Below, piece after piece: positions 16,221 through 26,661 of a DNA stretch of 47,453 bases (its first letter is position 1; the number at the start of each line of letters is the position of its first letter). Below the pieces are notes generated by a model. The model searched no databases, had not been told where the DNA came from, and saw nothing but the letters and a program-made list of their open reading frames with translations. Source of the DNA: Oscillospiraceae bacterium (lineage in GTDB: Bacteria > Bacillota > Clostridia > Oscillospirales > CAG-382); NCBI GenBank assembly GCA_015063785.1, contig SVTM01000024.1, positions 1-47,453 of the forward strand, in the 5' to 3' direction. Made by a program: the position numbers and the translations under genes.

Positions 16221-18140
16221 TTAAAGCTCCTCAAGCTCTGCACTTGCCTTGTCCCAAAGCTCGTAAAACTCGTCGAGTTTTGCCTGCACCTCGTCCTGCT
16301 CACGATACAAAGCCTCGGTCTTCAGATAGTCCGAGCCTGCCTGTGCCATTTCAATATCTATCTGTGCCAGCCTTTCCTCGCAGTCAGCAATTCCCTTTTC
16401 GGATTCAGCAAGCTGCTTTTCGGCTTTTCTGCGGCGGCTCTTTTCAAGCTTTGCCTTTTGGTAGTCGTTTTTTTCTTCCTTGTCGGAGGACGCGACAGAA
16501 ACAGCCGCCGTCTGCGCTCCCCTGTTGTTCTTGTACTCGCAAAAGTCCTCGTAGCCGCCCTTGTAGTCAAAATATCCGTCGGTTTTCAGTTCAAATATGC
16601 GCGTCGCCAGCTTTTTGATAAAATATCTGTCGTGCGATACGGCAATGACCGTGCCGTTGTAGCCAAGTATGGCGTCCTCCAGCACCTCGCGGGTGGCGGC
16701 GTCGAGATGGTTGGTCGGCTCGTCAAGAATCAGCAGGTTCAACTCATCCAGCATCATCTTTGCAAAGGTAAGCCTTGCCTTTTCTCCACCCGAAAGCACA
16801 GAGACCTCTTTGAAAACGTCCTCTGCCTTAAAAAGAAAACGGGCAAGAGCACCGCGGATCTCGGCCTGCTTCTTGTCGGGATATTCGCCCCAAAGCTCCT
16901 CGAGCACGGTGTTTTGCGGATTAAGCCCCTGGTGCTCCTGGTCGTAGTAGCCTATTTTTATTTTGTTGATGTATTCAAAGGCTCCGCTGTCCTGCGAAAG
17001 CTTGCCGCAAAGGATCTTGAGCATGGTGGATTTTCCCACGCCGTTTTCGCCGAAAAGAAACATTCTTTCCTTTGAATGGAGCACAAAAGAAACGTCGGAA
17101 AAAAGCTGTTTTTCGCCGTACGCCTTGGAAAGCGACGAAACCTCGAGAATGTTGTCGGACAAAAGCTCGCGCGAGCCTGCCGAAAAGTGCATCGAAACGC
17201 TCTCGGGCAGAGCCTTGGGCTTTTCGAGCTTGTCCATACGCTCAATGGCTTTCATTCTGCTTTCGGCGGCAATGATGTTGCGCTCGCGGTTCCATCTGCG
17301 CTGATTTTCGATAAAAGCTTCCATGCGCTCTATCTCGCGGCGCTGGTTTTTGTAGTGCCGCTCGTCGATCTCGCGGTCTTTTTCTTTCTGCTTCACAAAA
17401 CCGCTATAGGGAAGATTGTAAAGCTTTGCTTCGCAATTTTCTATCTCAAGCGTCTTTGTAGTTACTTTGTCAAGAAAATATCTGTCGTGGGAGATGACAA
17501 GAAGAGTCTTTTTGTAGCCGGAAAGGAACGATTCGAGCCATTCGACCGACGGGATGTCCAGATGGTTTGTCGGCTCGTCAAGCATCAAAATATCAGGCTC
17601 GGAAAGGAGCGTGCGCGCAAGGGCAAGTCTTGTTTTTTGTCCTCCCGAAAGGGTCTCGATGGGATCCTTTTGTCTTTCCTCATCAAAGCCGAGGGCACAA
17701 AGCATGCTGCGGATGCGGCTTTTGTATTCGTATCCGCCGTTTTTGCGGAAAGATTCCTCCAGTCGGGTGTATTCCCCGGCAAGGCGCATGTGCATGGCAT
17801 TGTCGTTTTCGGCGTCCATCTGCGCCTGCAGTTCTTCAAGGCGCATCTCGTCGCGCACAAGATCGGGAAAAGCCTGCAGCATTTCGGCATATATGGCACC
17901 CGTCGAGTCAAAGGATGCGTTCTGTTCGAGATACGCCACCTTCAGATCCTTCGAAAAATTGACGCTTCCGCTGTCATTTCTGACCTCGCCTGCGATTATT
18001 TTGAAAAGCAATGATTTTCCTGCGCCGTTTACCCCCACAACACCCACTCTGTCGCCGCCGTGGATGCCAAAGGTTATTTTATCCAGTATAACGTCGCCGC
18101 CAAACGCCATGCAGACGTCCGACAAATTCAAAACTATCAA
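16221..18140 (-). CDS. ABC-F family ATP-binding protein (ribosome-associated)
   Basis: A 639-residue soluble protein with two tandem ABC domains and no membrane segments. Domain 1 has Walker A G36-V-N-G-A-G-K-S43, signature LSGGQ and Walker B LMLDEPTNHLD. Domain 2 has GENGVGKST, LSGGEKAR and LILDEPTNHLD. Between them is a charged linker (KDREIDERHYKNQRREIERM), the P-site tRNA-interaction motif region of ABC-F proteins. A C-terminal coiled coil follows (about 565-639). Family members act on the ribosome E-site as translation factors or antibiotic-protection proteins; which one cannot be told here. The TTG start at 18140 is supported by AGGAG 7 bp upstream; no ATG is suitably placed. It is third gene after truB, likely the same transcript. 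Confidence 0.93.
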   Translation of the reverse strand: MIVLNLSDVCMAFGGDVILDKITFGIHGGDRVGVVGVNGAGKSLLFKIIAGEVRNDSGSVNFSKDLKVAYLEQNASFDSTGAIYAEMLQAFPDLVRDEMRLEELQAQMDAENDNAMHMRLAGEYTRLEESFRKNGGYEYKSRIRSMLCALGFDEERQKDPIETLSGGQKTRLALARTLLSEPDILMLDEPTNHLDIPSVEWLESFLSGYKKTLLVISHDRYFLDKVTTKTLEIENCEAKLYNLPYSGFVKQKEKDREIDERHYKNQRREIERMEAFIENQRRWNRERNIIAAESRMKAIERMDKLEKPKALPESVSMHFSAGSRELLSDNILEVSSLSKAYGEKQLFSDVSFVLHSKERMFLFGENGVGKSTMLKILCGKLSQDSGAFEYINKIKIGYYDQEHQGLNPQNTVLEELWGEYPDKKQAEIRGALARFLFKAEDVFKEVSVLSGGEKARLTFAKMMLDELNLLILDEPTNHLDAATREVLEDAILGYNGTVIAVSHDRYFIKKLATRIFELKTDGYFDYKGGYEDFCEYKNNRGAQTAAVSVASSDKEEKNDYQKAKLEKSRRRKAEKQLAESEKGIADCEERLAQIDIEMAQAGSDYLKTEALYREQDEVQAKLDEFYELWDKASAELEEL

Positions 18141-18190
18141 TTACGTTCTCCTTTTTTCAAATATTTTCTGCACTCGGCAGAAAATATCGT

Positions 18191-18865
18191 TCAGTTGTAT
18201 CTGTATTTTACGTCGGTTATAAGAACCGTGCCGTCGGATTCGGTGACGGTTACGGCAATCGGCGCCGTGTCATAACTCATGTCGGCACGGAAATCGCCCT
18301 CGTTGCGGTAGATGTTGTATTCAACGTAAAAAACGCTTTCTGTAACACCCGTTTCGGGGTCTGTTTCTTCGCGCCAAAGCTCGATCTTTATGTTGTGAAG
18401 ACGCTGGGGCGGAAAATCAAGCTCGCCCGACGCATATCGCTCGATGGGGTTTGAAAAATCAAATTTTTTCGAGAAAAGGGCGGAATACGCCTTTTCGTCC
18501 CCCTGCATTACGGCATCGATATATTTTACCCAAAAAAGTCCGCGCTCGCCATCAAGGGCAACGGCATTTTCTGCCGTCAGATGTCCACCCATGCCGTTTA
18601 CCGAATAAAAAATGCTCTTGTCGCACTCGGCATAGCCCTCGAGCTGTTCGGGGGTAAGTCCGCTGTAAAACAGCTTGGTCTCCCCTTCCTCGTCATCCTC
18701 TGCTCTTTGAGTATTTGCGCTCTCCTTCACGCTCTTTTCCACCGAGGGAAGAATCACCTCTGACAGCAAAAGCAAAAGGGCAAGGACTGCGGCAAGCCCC
18801 ACAATCCACGCAAGAAGTTTGCCTTTTTTTGTAAGTTTTCGGGTAACTTTTTTATTCTTTTTCAT
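18191..18865 (-). CDS. Single-pass membrane-anchored protein of unknown function
   Basis: 224 residues. A very basic cytoplasmic N-terminus (MKKNKKVTRKLTKKGK) leads into one transmembrane helix (LLAWIVGLAAVLALLLLLSE). An extracellular domain of about 180 residues follows, with mixed strands (YNIYRNEGDFRADMSYDTAP, DGTVLITDVKYRYN). The sequence between the helix and the fold is acidic (RAEDDEEGETK). I recognise no family. It may be a small NTF2-like or lipoprotein-like fold, but that is speculative. It is 23 bp after truB and 50 bp before the ABC-F gene on the same strand, so all three are probably co-transcribed. Confidence 0.75.
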   Translation of the reverse strand: MKKNKKVTRKLTKKGKLLAWIVGLAAVLALLLLLSEVILPSVEKSVKESANTQRAEDDEEGETKLFYSGLTPEQLEGYAECDKSIFYSVNGMGGHLTAENAVALDGERGLFWVKYIDAVMQGDEKAYSALFSKKFDFSNPIERYASGELDFPPQRLHNIKIELWREETDPETGVTESVFYVEYNIYRNEGDFRADMSYDTAPIAVTVTESDGTVLITDVKYRYN

Positions 18866-18888
18866 AAAAAATCCCTTTCTGCCACCGA

Positions 18889-19806
18889 TCAGTCAATAAA
18901 GCGCGCCGCTGCCTTCACAGCTCTTCCCTCGCGGAAATCGCCGATCTTGCCGAGAGCAAAGAAAACGCCGTCGCTGTCGTATAGCCGCACAAGGTCGTCT
19001 TTTTCAAATCTGTCGGGCGAAATTCCCATTTTTTTAAGGTATATTTCGCAGCCGTTTTTGCACAGGCGCGAATAAAACGCCGAAAGCTTTATGACGGGAC
19101 AATGCGAAAAGACCTTTTCGGGAGAGGCAAGCTTTTTTTCAATACCGTCGGTGTCCCCTTCTTCAAAAAGCTTTTGCAATTCCTCAAGGGTGACACAGTC
19201 TTCTTTTTTGAAATCTCCGCACGAAATCCTCTCGAGGCTGAAAAGAGTTCCGCCACAGCCAAGCGCTTCGCCGATGTCCTCGCAAAGAGTTCGGATGTAT
19301 GTTCCCTTGGAACACGAAACCTCTACAAGAAAATCACATTCCGACTCCTGCGACACGATGTTTATACCGTATATCTCGATCTTTCGCGCCTTGCGCTCGA
19401 CCTCAACCCCTTCGCGGGCAAGATCATAAAGCCTTTTTCCCCCGACCTTTATTGCCGAATACATGGGAGGGGTCTGCATTATCTCCCCCTTAAAATTTTC
19501 GCACACAGCACAAAGCTCGTCTTTTGATATGGCAACCTTTTTTTCGGACAAAATATTGCCCGTCACGTCGCCAGTGTCGGTGACCACGCCAAAGCGCATG
19601 CCGGCAAGATAGGTCTTGTCGTGGTTCATCAGATATTCCTGCGCCGCGGCGGCTTTTCCCACGAGAATGGGCAAAACTCCGCACGCCATCGGGTCCAAAG
19701 TTCCTGCGTGGCCCACGCGGCGAGTGTTGCAAAAGCGTTTTATCCTCGCCACGGCATCGTGGGAGGTGTATCCTTTGGGTTTGTAAAGATTGATTATTCC
19801 GTCCAT
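18889..19806 (-). CDS. truB: tRNA pseudouridine(55) synthase TruB
   Basis: 305 residues, the normal length for bacterial TruB, which isomerises U55 in the T-loop of tRNAs. The N-terminal motif MDGIINLYKPKGYTSHDAVA and the catalytic loop RRVGHAGTLDPMACGVL are intact, with the catalytic aspartate at position 38. Further family motifs include TPPMYSAIKVGGKRLYDLAR and SCSKGTYIRTLCEDIGEALG. The C-terminal ~60 residues match a PUA-like tail. It is the first gene of the truB / membrane protein / ABC-F unit, with its own promoter at 19861-19889. The usual neighbours rbfA and ribF are not present on this side. Confidence 0.97.
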   Translation of the reverse strand: MDGIINLYKPKGYTSHDAVARIKRFCNTRRVGHAGTLDPMACGVLPILVGKAAAAQEYLMNHDKTYLAGMRFGVVTDTGDVTGNILSEKKVAISKDELCAVCENFKGEIMQTPPMYSAIKVGGKRLYDLAREGVEVERKARKIEIYGINIVSQESECDFLVEVSCSKGTYIRTLCEDIGEALGCGGTLFSLERISCGDFKKEDCVTLEELQKLFEEGDTDGIEKKLASPEKVFSHCPVIKLSAFYSRLCKNGCEIYLKKMGISPDRFEKDDLVRLYDSDGVFFALGKIGDFREGRAVKAAARFID

Positions 19807-19860
19807 TGTTTTCTTTCAAAAAATTATTTCGTTTCGTATGCAAATATCCTGTTAGTGTAT

Positions 19861-19889
19861 ATTATATATGCAAATTACGCTTTTGTCAA
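19861..19889 (-). promoter_or_regulatory. Sigma-A promoter of truB
   Basis: Minus-strand TTGACA (19889-19884), 17-bp spacer, TATAAT (19866-19861), about 55 bp before the truB ATG. Confidence 0.9.
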
Positions 19890-19900
19890 ATGATAAACGC

Positions 19901-19926
19901 AAAAACCCGACGGATTCTCCGTCGGG
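19901..19926 (-). terminator. Terminator after the sugar-binding lipoprotein gene
   Basis: Stem CCCGACGG / CCGTCGGG with an ATTCT loop (19906-19926) and a T5 run on the minus strand (19905-19901). It separates the lipoprotein gene from truB. Confidence 0.9.
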
Positions 19927-19969
19927 TCTGTTTTTCTGCATATCGCCCTTTTTCGTCAAGGCGTCAGGA

Positions 19970-21445
19970 TCAGTCCTCTGCCAGAAGAAGCTCTCTCATT
20001 TCCTCAAGGTCTGCTTCGTACTGCGAAAGCGAAGACTGATAGGTGGAGGTGAAGGTGTTGCTCTTTGACATGACAAAGTGGTTGATGTCGGGATAGAATC
20101 TGTCGTAAAGGAAGCGTGCGTTGTTTTTGATGATGGGAAGCATGGCTTCAGATTCAACGTCACGGGTGCTCTTTACGGTGAGAACTGTGTCAAAATAAAG
20201 GGGTGTGAGTTCCTTTGCGCTCTGGAACGCCATTTCTTCAAGAACGGCGCCTGTAAGCTCAAGGTCAGGGTTTGTAACGGGAATGTAGGTAAGAGCCGTC
20301 ATATTCGACGATCTGTTCTGATATTCGGAATCTTCGTCCCACTTGGGATAAGGAAGGATACCGAAATCAAATTCAACTTCCGCAAAGCCCGTAACTCCGC
20401 CGAGGAAGGTATCGTAGAACATGGTTCTGCCCTCGGTAAACAGGGTTACAGATCCGCCGTAATCATCGGCTTCGGCGTGAGAATACTGGCCGTCCGCAAA
20501 AAGATCTACAACTCTCTGATACTTGTCATGAGCATCGGATATGTTCTGGTTGAGAATAGGCATATTGTCGGCGTCCTTTTCAAGAGGCGCATAGCCTGTT
20601 GAAATAAGGAGCGCGGGAGCAAGCTCCCATATCCAGCCCGAAAGTCCCCACTGGTCGTCTTCCATGGTCATAAGGCCATCGCCGTTAAGGTCTTCTGCGC
20701 CAAGCTTTACAAGCTCGGTAAATTTGTCCCATGTCCAGGTGCCGTCAAGAACGTCCTGATAAGGGTATTCAAGTCCCAGCTCGTTAAAGATGTCCTTGTT
20801 AAATAGCAGACAGTCGATTCTGTCGATATAAAGGGCATAATCACCTGTCATAACGTAGATCTTGTTGCCAAAGCAAAGATCGTTTGTAATGTTCTGGTAC
20901 CACCAGTCTTCTTCGAGGTTGACGTAAGGAATTTCGTTCCAGTCAACAAAGTATCTTTCGAGTATCATCTGGGGCATACCGGTGTGCTGAACGTGGGTGA
21001 ACGCGTTGTAGGTCTGATCGCCCGACTCGATGAGAGAACGGAACTGTGCTGTTGCTTCGCCCTGACCGTCTCCGCCCGATCCTGCGCCTGTATTGACAAT
21101 GTTGAGAGTGATGCCAAAGCGATCTTCAACAAGCTTGTTTCTGCGGAAAACTGCGTCGTTTACAGGCTGGGAGTTTTCTTCCTCGGCATAAATGACCTGA
21201 CCTGTCGAGCCGATGAGCATCGAGAAGGTCCTGCCTTCAAAGTTGCCTACGTCTTCTTCGGGAATGTTGGGGGAAAATTCGTTGTCAAGGCGGCCTATTT
21301 CTTCGTCCGCGCCCTGTTCTGCGTTCTGTTCGCTGTCAACTTTTTCGTCTTCCTTTGCTTCGTCCTTTGTGCAGGAGGCAAAAAGCGAAACTGTAGGAAT
21401 AGCTGCAACAAGAAGTGCCGCAAGAAGTGTTGCTGTCTTTTTCAT
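19970..21445 (-). CDS. Extracellular sugar-binding lipoprotein (ABC transporter family 1)
   Basis: 491 residues with a lipoprotein signal peptide: MKKTATLLAALLVAAIPTVS then lipobox L-F-A-S-C, so the mature protein starts with a lipidated Cys and is anchored outside the membrane. An acidic linker (DEAKEDEKVDSEQNAEQGAD) precedes the binding domain. The domain carries typical family-1 features: RRNKLVEDRFGITLNIVNTG, YVMTGDYALYIDRIDCLLFN, and an EF-hand-like GAEDLNGDGLMTMEDDQW calcium loop. It is transcribed alone from a perfect promoter, divergent from the sialidase-like gene. No permeases are adjacent, so it may share the permeases at 2.5-12 kb or others elsewhere. The ligand is unknown. Confidence 0.92.
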   Translation of the reverse strand: MKKTATLLAALLVAAIPTVSLFASCTKDEAKEDEKVDSEQNAEQGADEEIGRLDNEFSPNIPEEDVGNFEGRTFSMLIGSTGQVIYAEEENSQPVNDAVFRRNKLVEDRFGITLNIVNTGAGSGGDGQGEATAQFRSLIESGDQTYNAFTHVQHTGMPQMILERYFVDWNEIPYVNLEEDWWYQNITNDLCFGNKIYVMTGDYALYIDRIDCLLFNKDIFNELGLEYPYQDVLDGTWTWDKFTELVKLGAEDLNGDGLMTMEDDQWGLSGWIWELAPALLISTGYAPLEKDADNMPILNQNISDAHDKYQRVVDLFADGQYSHAEADDYGGSVTLFTEGRTMFYDTFLGGVTGFAEVEFDFGILPYPKWDEDSEYQNRSSNMTALTYIPVTNPDLELTGAVLEEMAFQSAKELTPLYFDTVLTVKSTRDVESEAMLPIIKNNARFLYDRFYPDINHFVMSKSNTFTSTYQSSLSQYEADLEEMRELLLAED

Positions 21446-21498
21446 GTTTTTTCCTCTCTTTGTGTCAGGACCATATCTGTCCCTGATTTGTTGTAATT

Positions 21499-21527
21499 AT
21501 TATAGCATCATCCTTTTCAAATGTCAA
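21499..21527 (-). promoter_or_regulatory. Consensus sigma-A promoter of the sugar-binding lipoprotein
   Basis: Minus-strand TTGACA (21527-21522), 17-bp spacer, TATAAT (21504-21499). It lies back to back with the sialidase-like promoter, with 37 bp between them. Confidence 0.92.
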
Positions 21528-21564
21528 CAAACTTTTGCACAAGTCGGGGGTATGCGGATTTGTA

Positions 21565-21593
21565 TTGACTTTTCGGTTTTTAAATGCTATAAT
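21565..21593 (+). promoter_or_regulatory. Sigma-A promoter of the sialidase-like gene
   Basis: TTGACT (21565-21570), 17-bp spacer, TATAAT (21588-21593), followed 19 bp later by GGAGGG and the ATG at 21625. Confidence 0.92.
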
Positions 21594-21624
21594 GTGGCGA
21601 AAACAGAAAATGGAGGGATCTTTT

Positions 21625-22662
21625 ATGATAAATAAATACACCGTCTGCCGCGACGATAACAAATACCACGCCTGGCCCGACCTTTTACTTACCAAAAAAG
21701 GAAAGCTTATCTGCATCTTCACCGAAGTCGAGCATCACGGCGACAGAAGAAATTCGCGCATAATGCTTACCGAAAGTTGCGACCGCGGCCGCAGTTGGAG
21801 CAAGAAAAAACCTCTTACCGACTACTCTCACCCCAACACCTGCGACGGATATTTCAACAATTCAAGAATTTCCGATCTCGGCGACCGTCTTGCCATCGTC
21901 TGCGACAGGATCGTAAATGGCACAGAACGAGAAGCCCGCGTTTCAAATATTTACATCTGGTACTCGTATGATGACGGCGAAAGCTGGACAGAGCCGCAGA
22001 TCCTTTACGACAGAGGTATTGTTCCCGACAAGCTTCAAAGACTTTCGAGCGGACGGCTTTTGCTTTCGGCACACAATGGCCCGAGAGACGCTCTTTCGCA
22101 ATATCTCTGGTACTCGGACGACGACGGAAAAAGCTGGTCGGACAGAATAACCGTAGCAAGCGACAAGCGCTATTCTCTGTGCGAAGTTTCGATTTATGAG
22201 TGCAGTGACAAAACCCTTGTGGCATTTATGCGTGAAAACTCCTTTAAGGGTATCGAGTGCCTCAAAACCATATCGTACGACGGCGGCGAAAGCTGGAGCG
22301 AAGTGTACGGCACAAACATTCCGGGAGTACATCGTCCCGTTATCACAAAGCTTTGTACAGGCACGCTTATGATGACCTATCGCTTTATGCACGGAAAATG
22401 CCGCAACGCCTGGCTTGCACAGAATATTTTTATGGCTTTCTTTGACGAGGAAACGGCGAAAAACACCGAAAAACAGACCTGCACAAGCATTATTTCGCTC
22501 GACTATGACAGAAGCAGTCTTTCCGATTGCGGATATACGGGAGCTGTTCAGTTTGACGACGGAGAAATTTACGTCGTTTCGTATATCGTCGATGATGCAC
22601 CAAAGGCGCAGATACGTGGATACAGCTTCTTTGAAAGTGATTTTGTCATAGATAACCATTAA
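21625..22662 (+). CDS. BNR/Asp-box sialidase-like six-bladed propeller protein
   Basis: 345 residues starting at ATG 21625, which has GGAGGG 7 bp upstream; longer in-frame starts lie inside the promoter. Four Asp-box motifs (S-x-D-x-G-x-x-W) are visible: ESCDRGRSWS, YSYDDGESWT, YSDDDGKSWS and ISYDGGESWS, spaced as in exo-alpha-sialidases and related propellers. RRNSRIMLTES near the N-terminus could supply one arginine of a sialidase triad, but I cannot confirm all three. There is no signal peptide, so the protein is probably cytoplasmic and would act on imported glycan fragments. It is divergent from a sugar-binding lipoprotein. The exact substrate (sialic acid or another acidic sugar) is open. 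Confidence 0.82.
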   Translation: MINKYTVCRDDNKYHAWPDLLLTKKGKLICIFTEVEHHGDRRNSRIMLTESCDRGRSWSKKKPLTDYSHPNTCDGYFNNSRISDLGDRLAIVCDRIVNGTEREARVSNIYIWYSYDDGESWTEPQILYDRGIVPDKLQRLSSGRLLLSAHNGPRDALSQYLWYSDDDGKSWSDRITVASDKRYSLCEVSIYECSDKTLVAFMRENSFKGIECLKTISYDGGESWSEVYGTNIPGVHRPVITKLCTGTLMMTYRFMHGKCRNAWLAQNIFMAFFDEETAKNTEKQTCTSIISLDYDRSSLSDCGYTGAVQFDDGEIYVVSYIVDDAPKAQIRGYSFFESDFVIDNH

Positions 22663-22687
22663 GCATTTTGCTGAATAAAGAACAAAA

Positions 22688-22713
22688 AGCCCGACAAAGT
22701 CGGGCTTTCTTAT
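22688..22713. terminator. Bidirectional terminator between the sialidase-like gene and groL
   Basis: Stem AGCCCGAC / GTCGGGCT with an AAA loop (22688-22706). A T-rich tract follows on the plus strand and a T5 run on the minus strand (22688-22684), so it can serve both converging genes. Confidence 0.9.
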
Positions 22714-22729
22714 TTGTTTTGCTATTGAA

Positions 22730-24370
<1,641 letters not shown>

Positions 24371-24379
24371 CTAAAAAAA

Positions 24380-24741
<362 letters not shown>

Positions 24742-24753
24742 ATTACAATTCAT

Positions 24754-24782
24754 ATTTTATTCCTCGCGGCGCAAAAAATCAA
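24754..24782 (-). promoter_or_regulatory. Sigma-A promoter of groES-groL
   Basis: Minus-strand TTGATT (24782-24777), 17-bp spacer, TAAAAT (24759-24754), immediately upstream of CIRCE. Confidence 0.85.
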
Positions 24783-24865
24783 TACAAAGTAAGGGTTATT
24801 TACAATATTTTAACAATTGTTTTTCTCACTCGTGTGCCGCGAGTGACAATTTGCGACAATTGTTA

Positions 24866-26020
24866 TTATTCTTTGCCCTTTTCGTGTCGGGCGCTGTCAT
24901 CTTTCTTAAAATATTGGTAATAATTGCAGCGGATCATACCGTTGTATAGCCGTCTGACCTTGTCGGCGCGCTTGCCGTAGATGTTTTCAAAATCCTCCTC
25001 GGAGGTGATGATGTATATCTGCCAGGGCGAAAGCTTTGTGAACACCTTTCCCATCTTTTTGTAAAGAGCCTGGGCGCTCTTTACGGTGTCCATTCGCTCG
25101 CCGTAGGGCGGATTGCAGACAATAGTGGTGCGCTTGTCATCGCGGCGGATGGTCAGGGCGTCCTTGGTAAAGCAGTTGATGTAGTCCCACATTCCGGCGC
25201 GGCGGATATTGTCCCTTGCAATCTCAACAGTGTCAGGATCGATATCGCTGGCAATAGCGCGAAAAGGAGTGTCGAGCGTTCTTTCGCGGTCTGCCGCCTC
25301 GCGAGCCTCCTGCCACATCTTCTTTGGTATCCACGGGTAGTTTTCTGCGGCAAATTTGCGGTATCTGCCGGGGGCGGTGTTGGTCATGATAAGTGCCGCC
25401 TCAATAGCGATGGTACCCGAACCGCAAAAAGGATCCCACAGGGTCACCTCGGGACGCGGACGCGAAAGCTTTACAAGTCCTGCCGCGAGGGTCTCTCTTA
25501 TCGGGGCAATATTTGCCTCGGGGCGGTATCCCCTTTTGTGCAAAGGCGCGCCGCTGGTGTCCATCATGATGGTGGCGCGGTTGTTGAGAATGAAAAAATC
25601 TATCTGATATTTAACTCCCGTTTCCTCAAACCATTCGGTCTTGTAGGTTTCCTTCAGTCTTTCGACCATGGCTTTCTTGACCATCTTCTGACAGTCGGGA
25701 ATGCTGTAAAGATCGGATTTTATCGAATGTCCCTTTACGGGGAAAGCGTCCTTTTCGCCGATAAAGCGTTCCCACGGGATCTTTTTTACCCCGTCAAAAA
25801 GCTCGGTGAAGCTTCTTGCCTCAAAGCTTGCCATCTCAATAAGCACGCGCTCGGCGCAGCGCAGATGAATATTTGATTTTACGATCGCTTCCATCGGACC
25901 TTCAAAGTAAACTCTGCCGTCAATGGTGTCGCGCCGCTTATAGCCCAGCGCGTCTATTTCTTCGCCCACCAGCTTTTCAAGACCGAAAAGGCAGGTGGCA
26001 ACAAGTCTTACGTTACCCAC
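24866..26020 (-). CDS. THUMP-domain 23S rRNA guanine-N2 methyltransferase, RlmL/YpsC-like
   Basis: 384 residues. The N-terminal THUMP region (about 1-155; VRLVATCLFGLEKLVGEEID, SIKSDLYSIPDCQKMVKKAM) binds RNA. The C-terminal Rossmann methyltransferase has DPFCGSGTIAIEAALIMTN (SAM binding) and the catalytic CNPPYGERM motif typical of guanine-N2 enzymes. The APLHKRGYRPEANIAPIRET stretch is diagnostic for this family. It corresponds to the N-terminal half of E. coli RlmL, which methylates G2445 of 23S rRNA. The start is GTG at 26020, with AGGAG 7 bp upstream. It is probably co-transcribed with the small membrane protein 18 bp upstream. Confidence 0.92.
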   Translation of the reverse strand: MGNVRLVATCLFGLEKLVGEEIDALGYKRRDTIDGRVYFEGPMEAIVKSNIHLRCAERVLIEMASFEARSFTELFDGVKKIPWERFIGEKDAFPVKGHSIKSDLYSIPDCQKMVKKAMVERLKETYKTEWFEETGVKYQIDFFILNNRATIMMDTSGAPLHKRGYRPEANIAPIRETLAAGLVKLSRPRPEVTLWDPFCGSGTIAIEAALIMTNTAPGRYRKFAAENYPWIPKKMWQEAREAADRERTLDTPFRAIASDIDPDTVEIARDNIRRAGMWDYINCFTKDALTIRRDDKRTTIVCNPPYGERMDTVKSAQALYKKMGKVFTKLSPWQIYIITSEEDFENIYGKRADKVRRLYNGMIRCNYYQYFKKDDSARHEKGKE

Positions 26021-26038
26021 GTTTTGTCTCCTAAAAAA

Positions 26039-26503
26039 TCAGTTTTCTTTCTTGACGTCCGAGAATACTCCTTCGTATTCCTTGTTTTCGGTTTCGCCGT
26101 TTTTATTTTCTGCCGAAAGTCTGCCAAAAAGCGCCGCAACCAGCGCAACCAGCGCAAATATCACGGCATACACCGTGGATATCATAAAGAAATGCGAAGG
26201 CAAAACATTCGACGCCGTGGCAGAGAGCATCTTGAACCACAAAAAGAGCGCGGCGTAAGAAAGAACAAAGTTGATGATATAGCGGAAAATGGCAGGAATT
26301 TTTTTGAATGCGCCGACCACGGCAATGCAAACTCCCGAAATTGCCGCAAAAACAAGTGAGCAATTGAGAACGCCAATATCTATCCAGTGCATATTTTCCA
26401 TTCCCTGCATCATAAAAACAAGCATAAAAACGGCGGTCACCGCGGTGAAAATGGCGGTGGTGTAGAAAAATGCATTTTTCAATGTGTCAATAACCTTTTT
26501 CAT
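26039..26503 (-). CDS. Small four-helix membrane protein of unknown function
   Basis: 154 residues with four predicted transmembrane segments, near residues 10-33 (FFYTTAIFTAVTAVFMLVFM), 41-64, 70-93 and 98-125. A charged C-terminal tail follows (SAENKNGETENKEYEGVFSD). No conserved catalytic motif is seen. It lies directly upstream of the RlmL-like gene on the same strand, with its own ribosome binding site AGGAGG and a plausible promoter at 26545-26573. I do not recognise the family. Confidence 0.75.
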   Translation of the reverse strand: MKKVIDTLKNAFFYTTAIFTAVTAVFMLVFMMQGMENMHWIDIGVLNCSLVFAAISGVCIAVVGAFKKIPAIFRYIINFVLSYAALFLWFKMLSATASNVLPSHFFMISTVYAVIFALVALVAALFGRLSAENKNGETENKEYEGVFSDVKKEN

Positions 26504-26544
26504 TTTTTGCCTCCTATATTTTTCGCAAAATTATTTCAATATAT

Positions 26545-26573
26545 ATGTTACCACAAACCTCATTCAAAGTCAA
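26545..26573 (-). promoter_or_regulatory. Probable promoter of the small membrane protein and methyltransferase
   Basis: Minus-strand TTGACT (26573-26568), 17-bp spacer, TAACAT (26550-26545). The -10 is a weaker match. Confidence 0.55.
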
Positions 26574-26600
26574 CTGTTTTTGCTTTTTGCGATTTTTGTG

Positions 26601-26629
26601 TTGATTTTGAAGGAAAAAAGATATATAAT
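26601..26629 (+). promoter_or_regulatory. Sigma-A promoter of the FAD oxidoreductase gene
   Basis: TTGATT (26601-26606), 17-bp spacer, TATAAT (26624-26629), followed by AGAGGTG and the ATG at 26662. Confidence 0.88.
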
Positions 26630-26661
26630 CAGGGTATATTTTTTTGCAAAAGAGGTGTGGT

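Noticed and set aside
16221..18140. Missing ATPase of the sugar transport operon
   Set aside because: The protein has two ABC domains joined by an ABC-F-type charged linker and a C-terminal coiled coil. It lacks the regulatory domain of MalK/MsmX proteins and belongs to a different transcript with truB.
24826..24847. Hairpin TCACTCG / CGAGTGA between the methyltransferase gene and the groES promoter, as a terminator
   Set aside because: No T run follows the stem on the minus strand, where it would be needed.
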